From a bacterium (GTDB taxonomy: Bacteria; Spirochaetota; UBA4802; UBA5550), in NCBI GenBank assembly GCA_024224995.1, contig JAAENB010001002.1, forward strand, positions 1-29,113: DNA of 29,113 nt, in the 5' to 3' direction. The notes beneath the pieces are model-generated. The model was not told where the DNA came from. It saw only the letters and a list, made by a program, of their open reading frames with translations, and did not search any database. The translations under genes and the position numbers were made by a program. This document shows, one piece after another, positions 17,070 to 23,063 of the stretch (the first letter of the stretch is position 1; every line of letters begins with the position of its first letter).

Positions 17070-18041
17070 TCAGGATTTCATAGCAGAGAGTCTATTGCTT
17101 ACGGCTTCCGCTTCATCCATCATTCTATCGAAAAGCTCCTGTACAGTAGGAACATCAGTTACCATTCCTATTGCCTGGCCGCATGAAGTAACTCCCGCAT
17201 CCAGATCCCCGGTTTCATAGAGCTTCCGCACCTTTGATCCGGCAGCCGCGTTAAATATTTCATTGGGTTCACGATGCGCTGCTTCAAGATCCCGGATTAC
17301 TTGCGCGGCTTTATTATTCCATACCCGGTGAGTGGAATTCAGAGACTGCATAATGAGCGTTGTATCGGTATGAGCCGCGCTCAGCAAGGCATTCTTAAGA
17401 TTATCATGGATGGGGCATTCTACCGTTGCCATTATCCGGGTACCGATTATTACCCCTTCCGCGCCAAGAGCAAGAATCGCTGCTAAGCCCCGGCCGTCGG
17501 CAACGCCGCCGCCCGAGATTACCGGAACATCCAGAGCATCAACAGTTGAGGGGGTCAGGACCAGGCTCCCAATATCCAGCGGCCCGGTCGCGCCGCCGTT
17601 TTCCCAGCCCACTACTTCAACAATGTCGGCACCAAGTCTCGCGCCTTTTTTCGCGTATCGCACACCCGCGCATTTATGTATCCAGGTAATCCCTTCCCGC
17701 TTAAAAAAGGGCACCAGGTTTTCCGGAGCAACGTGTCCTGATGTTTCAAAAATAGTTACCCCTTCATCCAGCATTGCCTGGACAAATTCTTCCATATTAA
17801 CCGGCTGGAGCGCGGGGAAAAGGTTAACATTCACCGCGAAGGGTTTATCCGTTAAGGATGCTGTTTCACGGATACCTTCCCGTAAGGATTCCGGAGTTTT
17901 GTAAATCGCTGAAGCAAGGATACCCAATCCTCCGGCATTGGAACAGGCTGCAACAAACTCAGGTTTGCTCACGTTCATCATGGTGCCGGCAATTATGGGA
18001 TATTTGATTCCGAGCATTTCAGTAATGCGTGTTTTTAACAT
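17070..18041 (-). CDS. Nitronate monooxygenase / 2-nitropropane dioxygenase-like flavoprotein
   Basis: A 323-residue FMN-dependent TIM-barrel protein of the nitronate monooxygenase/FabK superfamily. Diagnostic segments are the N-terminal ITEMLGIKYPIIAGTMMNVS, AACSNAGGLGILASA, DKPFAVNVNLFP, FETSGHVAPE in the region where the family's active-site histidine lies, and VISGGGVADGRGLAAILALGAEGVIIGTR, the phosphate-binding end of the barrel. Length is normal. AAGGAG lies upstream of ATG 18041. It starts only 30 bases after the stop of the ZIP transporter gene, so the two are likely one transcript. FabK-type enoyl-ACP reductase and nitronate monooxygenase share this fold and cannot be separated by eye, although no fatty-acid-synthesis genes are nearby. 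Confidence 0.87.
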   Translation of the reverse strand: MLKTRITEMLGIKYPIIAGTMMNVSKPEFVAACSNAGGLGILASAIYKTPESLREGIRETASLTDKPFAVNVNLFPALQPVNMEEFVQAMLDEGVTIFETSGHVAPENLVPFFKREGITWIHKCAGVRYAKKGARLGADIVEVVGWENGGATGPLDIGSLVLTPSTVDALDVPVISGGGVADGRGLAAILALGAEGVIIGTRIMATVECPIHDNLKNALLSAAHTDTTLIMQSLNSTHRVWNNKAAQVIRDLEAAHREPNEIFNAAAGSKVRKLYETGDLDAGVTSCGQAIGMVTDVPTVQELFDRMMDEAEAVSNRLSAMKS

Positions 18042-18071
18042 AATATATTCTCCTTTTTATATTTTATTTTT

Positions 18072-18938
18072 TTACATAAATAAGACCAGGCTTACGGCCA
18101 TAACTATCATTCCCAGGACAAGCCCGTAAATAGAAAGATGATGCTCGCCATACTCCCGCGCGGCAGGCAGCAGTTCATCAATTGAAATAAAGACCATAAT
18201 TCCGGCTACAGCAGCAAAAGTAAAACCAAAAACATAATGACTCATGACATTGCCGGTCATGAATTGCCGTAATATGACAAACCCTATTAGCGCCCCTACG
18301 GGTTCTGCCAAACCGGAAAGAAACGAATAGATAAATGCTTTTTTCTTGCTGCCCGTAGCGTAATAAACCGGGACAGAGACGGAAATTCCTTCGGGAATAT
18401 TATGAATGGCAATTGCCGCTGCTATGGGAAGTGCTATTTTTGGATCGTGTAAAGCGGCAATAAATGTTGCCAGTCCTTCGGGGAAATTATGAATGGCAAT
18501 CGCCATGGCCACAACCACCCCTGTCCGGTAGAGCTTTTTATACTCTGCTTTTTTTTCAACTTCACTATTGCCATTTTGCCCTTCGGGTAATTCATGATCA
18601 TGAAATTCATGGGGATTTTCATGTGAAGGGACCAGTTTATCAATTAAGGCGATCACAAACATCCCTCCAAAAAACGCAATAATCGCATACCAATTCGAGA
18701 GTACCTCGTCTTTCGTTGCTTCCTGGAAAGCATCCCGGGCTTTGCCAAAGATCTCGATCATGGAAACATATATCATCACACCGGCTGAAAAACCCAGGGC
18801 TACGGATAAGAATTTTTTATTCGTCCGTTTTGTTAAAAAGGCAATTAAACTGCCAATACCGGTCGCGAGACCGGCAAATACGGTTAATCCTAAAGCGAAT
18901 AATACATCGTTAAAAAGAATTTCACGTTCAATCCCCAT
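18072..18938 (-). CDS. zupT: ZIP family divalent metal transporter (ZupT-like)
   Basis: A 288-residue inner-membrane metal importer of the ZIP family, closest in layout to ZupT, which takes up zinc and often iron or manganese. The two signature motifs are HNFPEG (150-155, TM4) and HNIPEG (179-184, TM5), which form the binuclear metal site. A His/Glu-rich cytoplasmic loop lies at about 105-130 (SHENPHEFHDHELPEG), and about eight membrane segments can be traced. The start at ATG 18938 has AGAGGT upstream; that sequence directly joins the AAGAAACTAG end of repeat R3. No Zur-type box is evident, and the repeat seems to occupy the promoter region. Its partner downstream is the flavoprotein gene. 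Confidence 0.9.
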   Translation of the reverse strand: MGIEREILFNDVLFALGLTVFAGLATGIGSLIAFLTKRTNKKFLSVALGFSAGVMIYVSMIEIFGKARDAFQEATKDEVLSNWYAIIAFFGGMFVIALIDKLVPSHENPHEFHDHELPEGQNGNSEVEKKAEYKKLYRTGVVVAMAIAIHNFPEGLATFIAALHDPKIALPIAAAIAIHNIPEGISVSVPVYYATGSKKKAFIYSFLSGLAEPVGALIGFVILRQFMTGNVMSHYVFGFTFAAVAGIMVFISIDELLPAAREYGEHHLSIYGLVLGMIVMAVSLVLFM

Positions 18939-18945
18939 TTTTACC

Positions 18946-19203
18946 TCTATAAGAAACTAGATCTGAAACAGGGCCTGTTCCCGAAGGTATTAACCGGGGC
19001 CATGCTCTGTATTGGGTCAGCATTAACCAATGATCAACCAATGCCCTGCGGGCGATTCGGTCCCATACCAGAAATACCCCGGGGTATAGTCATGTAGCCC
19101 GGGGTTTTTAACCCCGGGTACAGAGCAGAGCCCCATGCTAAATCCCCTCGCAGGGGTCGCACCCCGATGGAATTGGCTCATTGTAAACCACAGTTTCTGA
19201 CCT
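18946..19203 (+). repeat. Dispersed repeat, copy R3, composite with several palindromes
   Basis: Starts CTCTATAAGAAACTAGATC and shares with R1 and R2 the blocks CAGGGCCTGTTCCCGAAG, CCGGGGCCATGCTCTGT and TTGGGTCAGC-ttAACCAAT. It then carries extra palindromic material: ATACCCC/GGGGTAT (19074-19087), CCCGGGGTT/AACCCCGGG (19098-19118), and CCCCT/AGGGG (19144-19156), with an inverted GTACAGAGCAGAGCCCCATG block. It ends CAGTTTCTGACCTATTTTTCCC, the same right end used by the 51-base units at 21835, 22016 and 23007. No ORF is convincing in it. Confidence 0.72.
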
Positions 19204-19214
19204 ATTTTTCCCCG

Positions 19215-21425
19215 CTATTTATCACGCAGCAGCTTTTTCAAAACAGCTATATTATTAGTCGGTTGATCACAGGCATAGTTCCTGCATACATAGGCGGTTG
19301 CTTTATTATTAACCGGTGTTTGCGCTGTTATATACGGCGCGAGCTTCCGGATCAATAATTCTTTTTCCGGGTTCCCGGTTACCGGATGAAAAACTAAAAC
19401 CATCCCGGGTAAATAATGTTTATTGATCTCAGCCAGCATCTCCTGCGCCAGTTTATCGGCCGGGTCTCCGGCAATAACTATCTCCATAGGACTTCCTACG
19501 GCGGTTTCCAGTGCCGAAAGAAACATGGTATAGGCTGCGGGATTTTTTTTCAATTGCAGCGCGGCCCGGTTCGCAATACGATGCGCTTCATCTTCCCATT
19601 TTTTATCTGCCGTAATGCGGCCGAGCCGGATAAAATTATACAGGGCTGCGGAATTACCCGAAGGAACTGCTCCGTCGTAAAATTCCATAACCCGGACGAG
19701 CAGCTCTTCTCCGTCGTGGGGGGTAAAATATAAACCGCCGTTTTTTTTGTCGGCAAAGTTTTCAATTGTTGAACCGGAAATATCGAGCGCCTTTTGCAGC
19801 CAGGCAGCGTCAAACGTAGTTTCATACAGCTCTATCAAACCCCAGGTAAAAAACGCGTAATCATCCACTGTACCCTGAATAGCCGCCTCACCATCCCGGT
19901 AACGATGCAGAAGACGGTTCTCTCCCGTAAGCATCTGCTTGAGAATAAATCCGGCAGCCCGCTCTGCTGCTTCCCGGTACTTCGGTTCGTTTAATACCCG
20001 GGCACCCTGGGCCAGTGCCGCGATCATTATTCCGTTCCAATCGGTAAGAATTTTATCATCCTTGCCCGGATGTATTCGCTTTTCCCGGTGTAGAAACATT
20101 TTTTCACGAATACGCTCCCGGGCCGCTCGCAGCTCATCAAGAGAAATGCCCAATTCCCCGGCCGTTTTGTTTAGCTCCTTGTTGTGATGCAGAATATTTG
20201 CCCCGGTTTTTTGTTTTACGGATTCATCTAAAAAATTTCCTTCAGCGCTCATGGCAAAAAGTTTTACCGCGCGTTTGCCATCCTCCGCGCCCAGCAGCGG
20301 CGCAAGCTCATCTTCCTTCCAGGTATAAAACTTGCCTTCCACTCCCTCACTGTCCGCGTCTTCCGCAGAATAAAATCCGCCTTCCGGTGCGGTCATATCA
20401 CGAAGCACATAGGTAAAAATTTCCCTGGCTATGGAAGCGAAAGATTCGTCTCCCGTAACCAGGTATGTTTCAAGAGCGGCCAGGGCAATCATGGCCTGAT
20501 CATACAGCATTTTTTCATAATGAGGAACCAGCCAGTGCTGATCGGTTGAATAACGGTGAAAGCCAAAACCAAGGTGATCAAATATTCCGCCCATTCGCAT
20601 TTTTGTAAGAGTGGTTCCAACCATATCTCCGGCTTCCTTCTTATTATAGGCGTTCCCGTAGCGCAGCAAAAACAATAAATTATGAGGCGATGGAAATTTA
20701 GGAGCCCGGTTAAATCCGCCATATTCAGGATCAAATTTTCTTTCAAGAAAGGAGTAGGCCCCGTCAAAAAGAGACCGGTACTCCGCCTTTTCTCCGGGTT
20801 GAGAGACTGCCGCATGCTGTAAAGATGAATTGTGTTCTTTTAAGATCCGAACGGTCTCATCGGCCACTGTCATAACCTCGGCTCTTTTTCCGTTCCAGGC
20901 TTCCGTAACCTGGGTAAGAATATCTATGAGCCCGGCCATGCCCCACCTGTTCTCTTTGGGAATATAGGTGGCGGCAAAATACGGTTTTTTCTCCGGAGTC
21001 ATAATAATCGTCAGGGGCCAGCCCCCGCTGTTGGTCATCATCTGGCAAACGGTCATATAAATATTATCAATATCGGGCCGTTCTTCCCTATCGACTTTAA
21101 TAGAAATAAAATTCTCGTTAAGAAGGGCTGCCACCTCAGTATCTTCAAAAGACTCATGAGCCATCACATGGCACCAGTGGCAGGTTGCGTATCCTATGGA
21201 AAGAAAGATTGATTTATCTTCACGCTTTGCTTTTTCAAATGCCTCGTCTCCCCAGGGATACCAGTTTACGGGATTATTCGCGTGCTGCAATAGATAGGGA
21301 CTCTTTTCACTGGCCAAATGATTGCTGTAGCGGTTACCTGTCATAAAATAATAGACTCCAACTATACTCAAAATAATAAGTGTGATAATTACCGCAGCCG
21401 GGACTCCAGGCTGTATCCGTTTCAT
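19215..21425 (-). CDS. DUF255 protein: thioredoxin-like plus six-hairpin domain (YyaL/SPATA20 family)
   Basis: A 736-residue protein of the widespread DUF255/YyaL/SPATA20 family. Residues 8-28 are a membrane anchor. The thioredoxin-like (DsbH-type) domain covers about 30-190 and carries the family signature [21 protein letters not shown] in two parts, then WHPW-equivalent [10 protein letters not shown], and CHWCH as the CxxC active-site-like motif. The rest (about 200-700) is an alpha/alpha six-hairpin barrel resembling N-acylglucosamine 2-epimerase-type folds, with [10 protein letters not shown] and [10 protein letters not shown], both conserved in the family. The biochemical role of the family is not established. 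Here an N-terminal anchor suggests the protein is membrane-tethered outside the cytoplasm. Its start overlaps the stop of the small CxxC membrane protein gene at 21422-21592 (ATGA), indicating coupling. Confidence 0.92.
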   Translation of the reverse strand: MKRIQPGVPAAVIITLIILSIVGVYYFMTGNRYSNHLASEKSPYLLQHANNPVNWYPWGDEAFEKAKREDKSIFLSIGYATCHWCHVMAHESFEDTEVAALLNENFISIKVDREERPDIDNIYMTVCQMMTNSGGWPLTIIMTPEKKPYFAATYIPKENRWGMAGLIDILTQVTEAWNGKRAEVMTVADETVRILKEHNSSLQHAAVSQPGEKAEYRSLFDGAYSFLERKFDPEYGGFNRAPKFPSPHNLLFLLRYGNAYNKKEAGDMVGTTLTKMRMGGIFDHLGFGFHRYSTDQHWLVPHYEKMLYDQAMIALAALETYLVTGDESFASIAREIFTYVLRDMTAPEGGFYSAEDADSEGVEGKFYTWKEDELAPLLGAEDGKRAVKLFAMSAEGNFLDESVKQKTGANILHHNKELNKTAGELGISLDELRAARERIREKMFLHREKRIHPGKDDKILTDWNGIMIAALAQGARVLNEPKYREAAERAAGFILKQMLTGENRLLHRYRDGEAAIQGTVDDYAFFTWGLIELYETTFDAAWLQKALDISGSTIENFADKKNGGLYFTPHDGEELLVRVMEFYDGAVPSGNSAALYNFIRLGRITADKKWEDEAHRIANRAALQLKKNPAAYTMFLSALETAVGSPMEIVIAGDPADKLAQEMLAEINKHYLPGMVLVFHPVTGNPEKELLIRKLAPYITAQTPVNNKATAYVCRNYACDQPTNNIAVLKKLLRDK

Positions 21426-21592
21426 ATTTTCTCCCGGTCGTCCTTCCTGTTTTTACGTATAAGCCGCCGAATTAAACGGGTAACCAACATCAGTATACAT
21501 AACAACGCCAGAGACGCAAGAACTTCTTCAAGTGAATATTCTTTGCAATCAACACAGATCCTATGACTATGTTCTCCGTGGATTGTGTTCAC
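21422..21592 (-). CDS. Small CxxC membrane protein, coupled to the DUF255 gene
   Basis: A 56-codon frame starting GTG at 21592 with AGAGAGG about 10 bases upstream. The product has a short N-terminal part containing [11 protein letters not shown] (a CxxC pair), one hydrophobic segment (about 29-41) and a very basic tail ([18 protein letters not shown]), so it should be a single-pass protein with a cytoplasmic C-terminus. Its TGA (21424-21422) overlaps the ATG of the DUF255 gene, a pattern typical of translational coupling. The CxxC next to a thioredoxin-like partner suggests a redox or electron-delivery role, as inference. I do not recognise a family. The reading frame stays open further upstream without an ATG, so the exact start is uncertain. 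Confidence 0.55.
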   Translation of the reverse strand: MNTIHGEHSHRICVDCKEYSLEEVLASLALLCILMLVTRLIRRLIRKNRKDDREKI

Positions 21593-21605
21593 CGAACATT
21601 GACCT

Positions 21606-21617
21606 CTCTCAAGAAAC
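21606..21617 (+). repeat. Repeat terminus (CTCTCAAGAAACTT)
   Basis: Left-end sequence of the repeat family, CTCTCAAGAAACTT, alone without the preceding 51-base unit. It lies directly upstream, on the minus strand, of the small CxxC protein gene, whose Shine-Dalgarno sequence AGAGAGG it supplies. It opens a cargo segment running to 21834 that contains the two perfect palindromes listed separately. Confidence 0.65.
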
Positions 21618-21639
21618 TTAATTGTGTTTGCCCCCCAAC

Positions 21640-21677
21640 CCCCCTAGAATGCCGCCATATGGCGGCATTCTAGGGGG
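21640..21677. repeat. 38-bp perfect spacerless palindrome
   Basis: Every base from 21640 to 21658 is complementary to its mirror base up to 21677, centred on CATATG, with arms CCCCCTAGAATGCCGCCAT. It has no loop, so it can form a cruciform or, as RNA, a near-blunt stem. No gene overlaps it. Confidence 0.9.
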
Positions 21678-21703
21678 CGCAAGAAATCTTACCCGGGGCG
21701 GTT

Positions 21704-21763
21704 TCTGTGACGTTTTTGTGTAGGGGAGAGGCATGCCTCTCCCCTACACAAAAACGTCACAGA
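21704..21763. repeat. 60-bp perfect spacerless palindrome
   Basis: Thirty-base arms, centred on GCATGC at 21731-21736, pair without a single mismatch from 21704 to 21763. The inner arm reads GTAGGGGAGAGGCATGC, resembling a common class of REP-like GC palindromes. It lies 26 bases beyond the 38-bp palindrome. Confidence 0.9.
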
Positions 21764-21834
21764 GGGGCAAACCCAAATAAACACCTCGTACGGACAATGA
21801 TACCCGGACAGAAACCGATCCATTTATATAAACA

Positions 21835-21885
21835 GTTTCTGATCTATTTTTCCCTGCTTCGCAGGGTCAGGTGCTCTCAAGAAAC
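21835..21885 (+). repeat. 51-base bridging unit U1
   Basis: Starts GTTTCTGATCTATTTTTCCC, has a small hairpin CCCTG-cttcg-CAGGG, and ends GCTCTCAAGAAAC. Its ends are near inverted repeats (GTTTCTGA and TCAAGAAAC). Units of exactly the same length and plan occur at 22016 and 23007. Confidence 0.85.
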
Positions 21886-21903
21886 TAAATTTGCTTGTGC
21901 ACG

Positions 21904-21991
21904 GGCTTGAAAGTATGGTCTCTTTGGATTGCTGCGGAACTCCCTTCGGTCAAACAGTCCTCACAACCCAAAGAGACCATACTTTCAAGCC
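21904..21991. repeat. Long hairpin H3 (24-bp stem, 40-base loop)
   Basis: GGCTTGAAAGTATGGTCTC plus TTTGG (21904-21927) pairs perfectly with 21968-21991. The 40-base loop, starting ATTGCTGCGGAACTCCC and ending TCCTCACAAC, is identical to the loop of H5 at 22916-22955, although the stems differ. The hairpin lies between units U1 and U2 and is bounded by AGAAACTAAAT and ATTTAGTTTCT, themselves inverted repeats. Confidence 0.9.
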
Positions 21992-22015
21992 GAATGCAGT
22001 TTGCAATAGTATTTA

Positions 22016-22066
22016 GTTTCTGATCTATTTTTTCCCGGCCGTGCCGGGTCCGCACTCTCAAGAAAC
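22016..22066 (+). repeat. 51-base bridging unit U2
   Basis: Same plan and length as U1: GTTTCTGATCTATTTTTTCCC, hairpin CCCGGC-cgt-GCCGGG overlapping the middle, then CCGCACTCTCAAGAAAC. The hairpin bases differ from U1 but pairing is kept. Confidence 0.85.
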
Positions 22067-22149
22067 TAAAATTATGCTTGTGCGCGGGCCTTGAAGTAGT
22101 ATGGGCTCCTCTTTTAACCGATCACCAGGCCCCCAGGGCCACCGATCAC
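22067..22149. repeat. Truncated hairpin copy H4 and junction
   Basis: After U2 the sequence follows H5 (GCTTGTGCGCGGGCC, then the left arm GAAGTAGTATGGGCTC) but stops matching at 22108, so loop and right arm are missing. The junction contains a small GGCCC-cca-GGGCC hairpin (22128-22140) flanked by direct repeats ACCGATCAC (22117-22125 and 22141-22149). The second of these overlaps the stop codon of the Cys-rich gene. It may also serve as that gene's terminator. Confidence 0.7.
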
Positions 22150-22334
22150 TTCCCTTCCCCTTCCTCTTTCTCCGGCGTAAGTTTTTTTTTCTTTTTCAGG
22201 CATAGCTCACACCGGTCATCATGGCACCACAGGCACGAATAACAATCCTTACAATTATGTTTTTTCTTCTCTGCCGGCTGCTCATCAGGAATATACAGTT
22301 TTCCTTTAAAGCCGGGAATTTCAACAAACGCCAT
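22146..22334 (-). CDS. Small six-cysteine protein, probable metal-binding
   Basis: A 62-residue soluble protein: MAFVEIPGFKGKLYIPDEQP, a linker, then a cysteine cluster at C28, C31, C34, C37, C42 and C45 (CxxCxxCxxCx4CxxC), ending in a lysine- and glutamate-rich tail. The spacing suggests a zinc or iron-sulfur site, but I cannot tell which and do not recognise a named family. ATG 22334 is 10 bases after the tpx stop with only a weak GAG upstream, so it is probably translated by read-through of ribosomes from tpx. Linkage to a thiol peroxidase suggests a redox-related role, as inference. Its end abuts a truncated repeat copy. Confidence 0.75.
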   Translation of the reverse strand: MAFVEIPGFKGKLYIPDEQPAEKKKHNCKDCYSCLWCHDDRCELCLKKKKKLTPEKEEGEGK

Positions 22335-22344
22335 CAGTCGATTC

Positions 22345-22848
22345 TCACAACTTCTTTGCCTCTTCCAGGGCTTTATCGTAATTCGGATGTTCTCCTACCT
22401 CACTAACGATCTCACGGTAGGCGATTTTTCCGTCTTTTCCTATAACAAAAATAGACCGGGCAATGAGGCCCAGTTCTTTGATATACAGCCCATAGGCATG
22501 TGCGAACTCACGGTCTTTAAAATCGGAAAGAATTTGAACATTTTCAATGGAAAAAGACTCGCAAAATCTTTGCTGGGCAAAAGGGAGATCCATGCTAATA
22601 GTCAATATCTTTGCTTCCATTTTCGATGCTTCCGCGTTAAACCGCTTTGTCTGCAATTCACAAACAGGCGTATCCAGTGACGGGACGGCGCTGATTATTA
22701 CCACCCGCCCCGCAAAGTCCGAAAATTTTACCGGTGCCAGGTCTCCGTTTAGAACGGTAAAATCAGGGGCTGTATCTCCTTCTTTTACATCAGGGCCAAC
22801 AAGGGTAAGCGCGTTACCGTTAATTGTTACAATATTTTCTCTTTCCAT
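22345..22848 (-). CDS. tpx: Thiol peroxidase (Tpx, atypical 2-Cys peroxiredoxin)
   Basis: A 167-residue peroxiredoxin of the Tpx class, which reduces hydrogen peroxide and alkyl hydroperoxides using thioredoxin. The peroxidatic cysteine is C63 in SAVPSLDTPVC, a Tpx-specific active site, and the resolving cysteine is C96 in RFCESFSIENV. The N-terminus (VTINGNALTLVGPDVKEGD) and C-terminus (VSEVGEHPNYDKALEEAK) fit the family over its full length. The Shine-Dalgarno sequence GAGAGGAG before ATG 22848 is partly made of the repeat end GTTTCTTGAGAG on the minus strand. The Cys-rich gene follows 10 bases after the stop. The pair is flanked on both sides by members of the palindromic repeat family. 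Confidence 0.95.
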   Translation of the reverse strand: MERENIVTINGNALTLVGPDVKEGDTAPDFTVLNGDLAPVKFSDFAGRVVIISAVPSLDTPVCELQTKRFNAEASKMEAKILTISMDLPFAQQRFCESFSIENVQILSDFKDREFAHAYGLYIKELGLIARSIFVIGKDGKIAYREIVSEVGEHPNYDKALEEAKKL

Positions 22849-22858
22849 CCTGTTCTCC

Positions 22859-22888
22859 TCTCAAGAAACTAAATTTTGCTTGTGCGCG
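22859..22888 (+). repeat. Repeat left end preceding H5
   Basis: CTCAAGAAACTAAATTTTGC followed by TTGTGCGCG, the same approach sequence that leads into H3 and H4. On the minus strand it forms the 5' leader of tpx. Confidence 0.75.
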
Positions 22889-22982
22889 GGCCTGGAAGTA
22901 GTATGGGCTCTTTGGATTGCTGCGGAACTCCCTTCGGTCAAACAGTCCTCACAACCCAAAGAGCCCATACTACTTCCAGGCC
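22889..22982. repeat. Long hairpin H5 (27-bp stem, 40-base loop)
   Basis: The left arm 22889-22915 (beginning GGCCTGGAAGTAGTATGGGC) pairs perfectly with 22956-22982. The loop is base-for-base identical to that of H3, while the stem differs by substitutions and a 3-base length change, all compensated on the opposite arm. Confidence 0.92.
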
Positions 22983-23006
22983 AGATGCAGCTCGTAATAC
23001 TATTTT

Positions 23007-23057
23007 GTTTCTGACGTTTTTTTTCCCTGTTCGACAGGGTCTGCACTCTCAAGAAAC
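23007..23057 (+). repeat. 51-base bridging unit U3
   Basis: Third unit: GTTTCTGACGTTTTTTTTCCC, hairpin CCCTG-ttcga-CAGGG, then CTGCACTCTCAAGAAAC. The length is exactly that of U1 and U2. It ends 7 bases before the stop codon of the flavoprotein gene. Confidence 0.85.
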
Positions 23058-23063
23058 TAAACT

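Noticed and set aside
17410..17904. 164-codon plus-strand ORF opposite the nitronate monooxygenase-like gene
   Set aside because: It is a Ser/Pro/Arg-rich shadow of a conserved flavoprotein gene, without a Shine-Dalgarno sequence.
21928..21967. The conserved 40-base loop as a tRNA or tRNA fragment
   Set aside because: It cannot fold into a cloverleaf, has no T-arm consensus and is too short.
21835..22066. Integron attC sites and cassettes
   Set aside because: The unit ends are GTT...AAC in outward order (GTTTCTGA/TCAAGAAAC) rather than RYYYAAC...GTTRRRY, the cargo lacks ORFs, and no integrase gene is present.
21606..23057. CRISPR array
   Set aside because: The 51-base units recur at irregular spacing (about 130 and 940 bases), the intervening DNA is palindromic rather than unique spacers, and no cas gene is visible.
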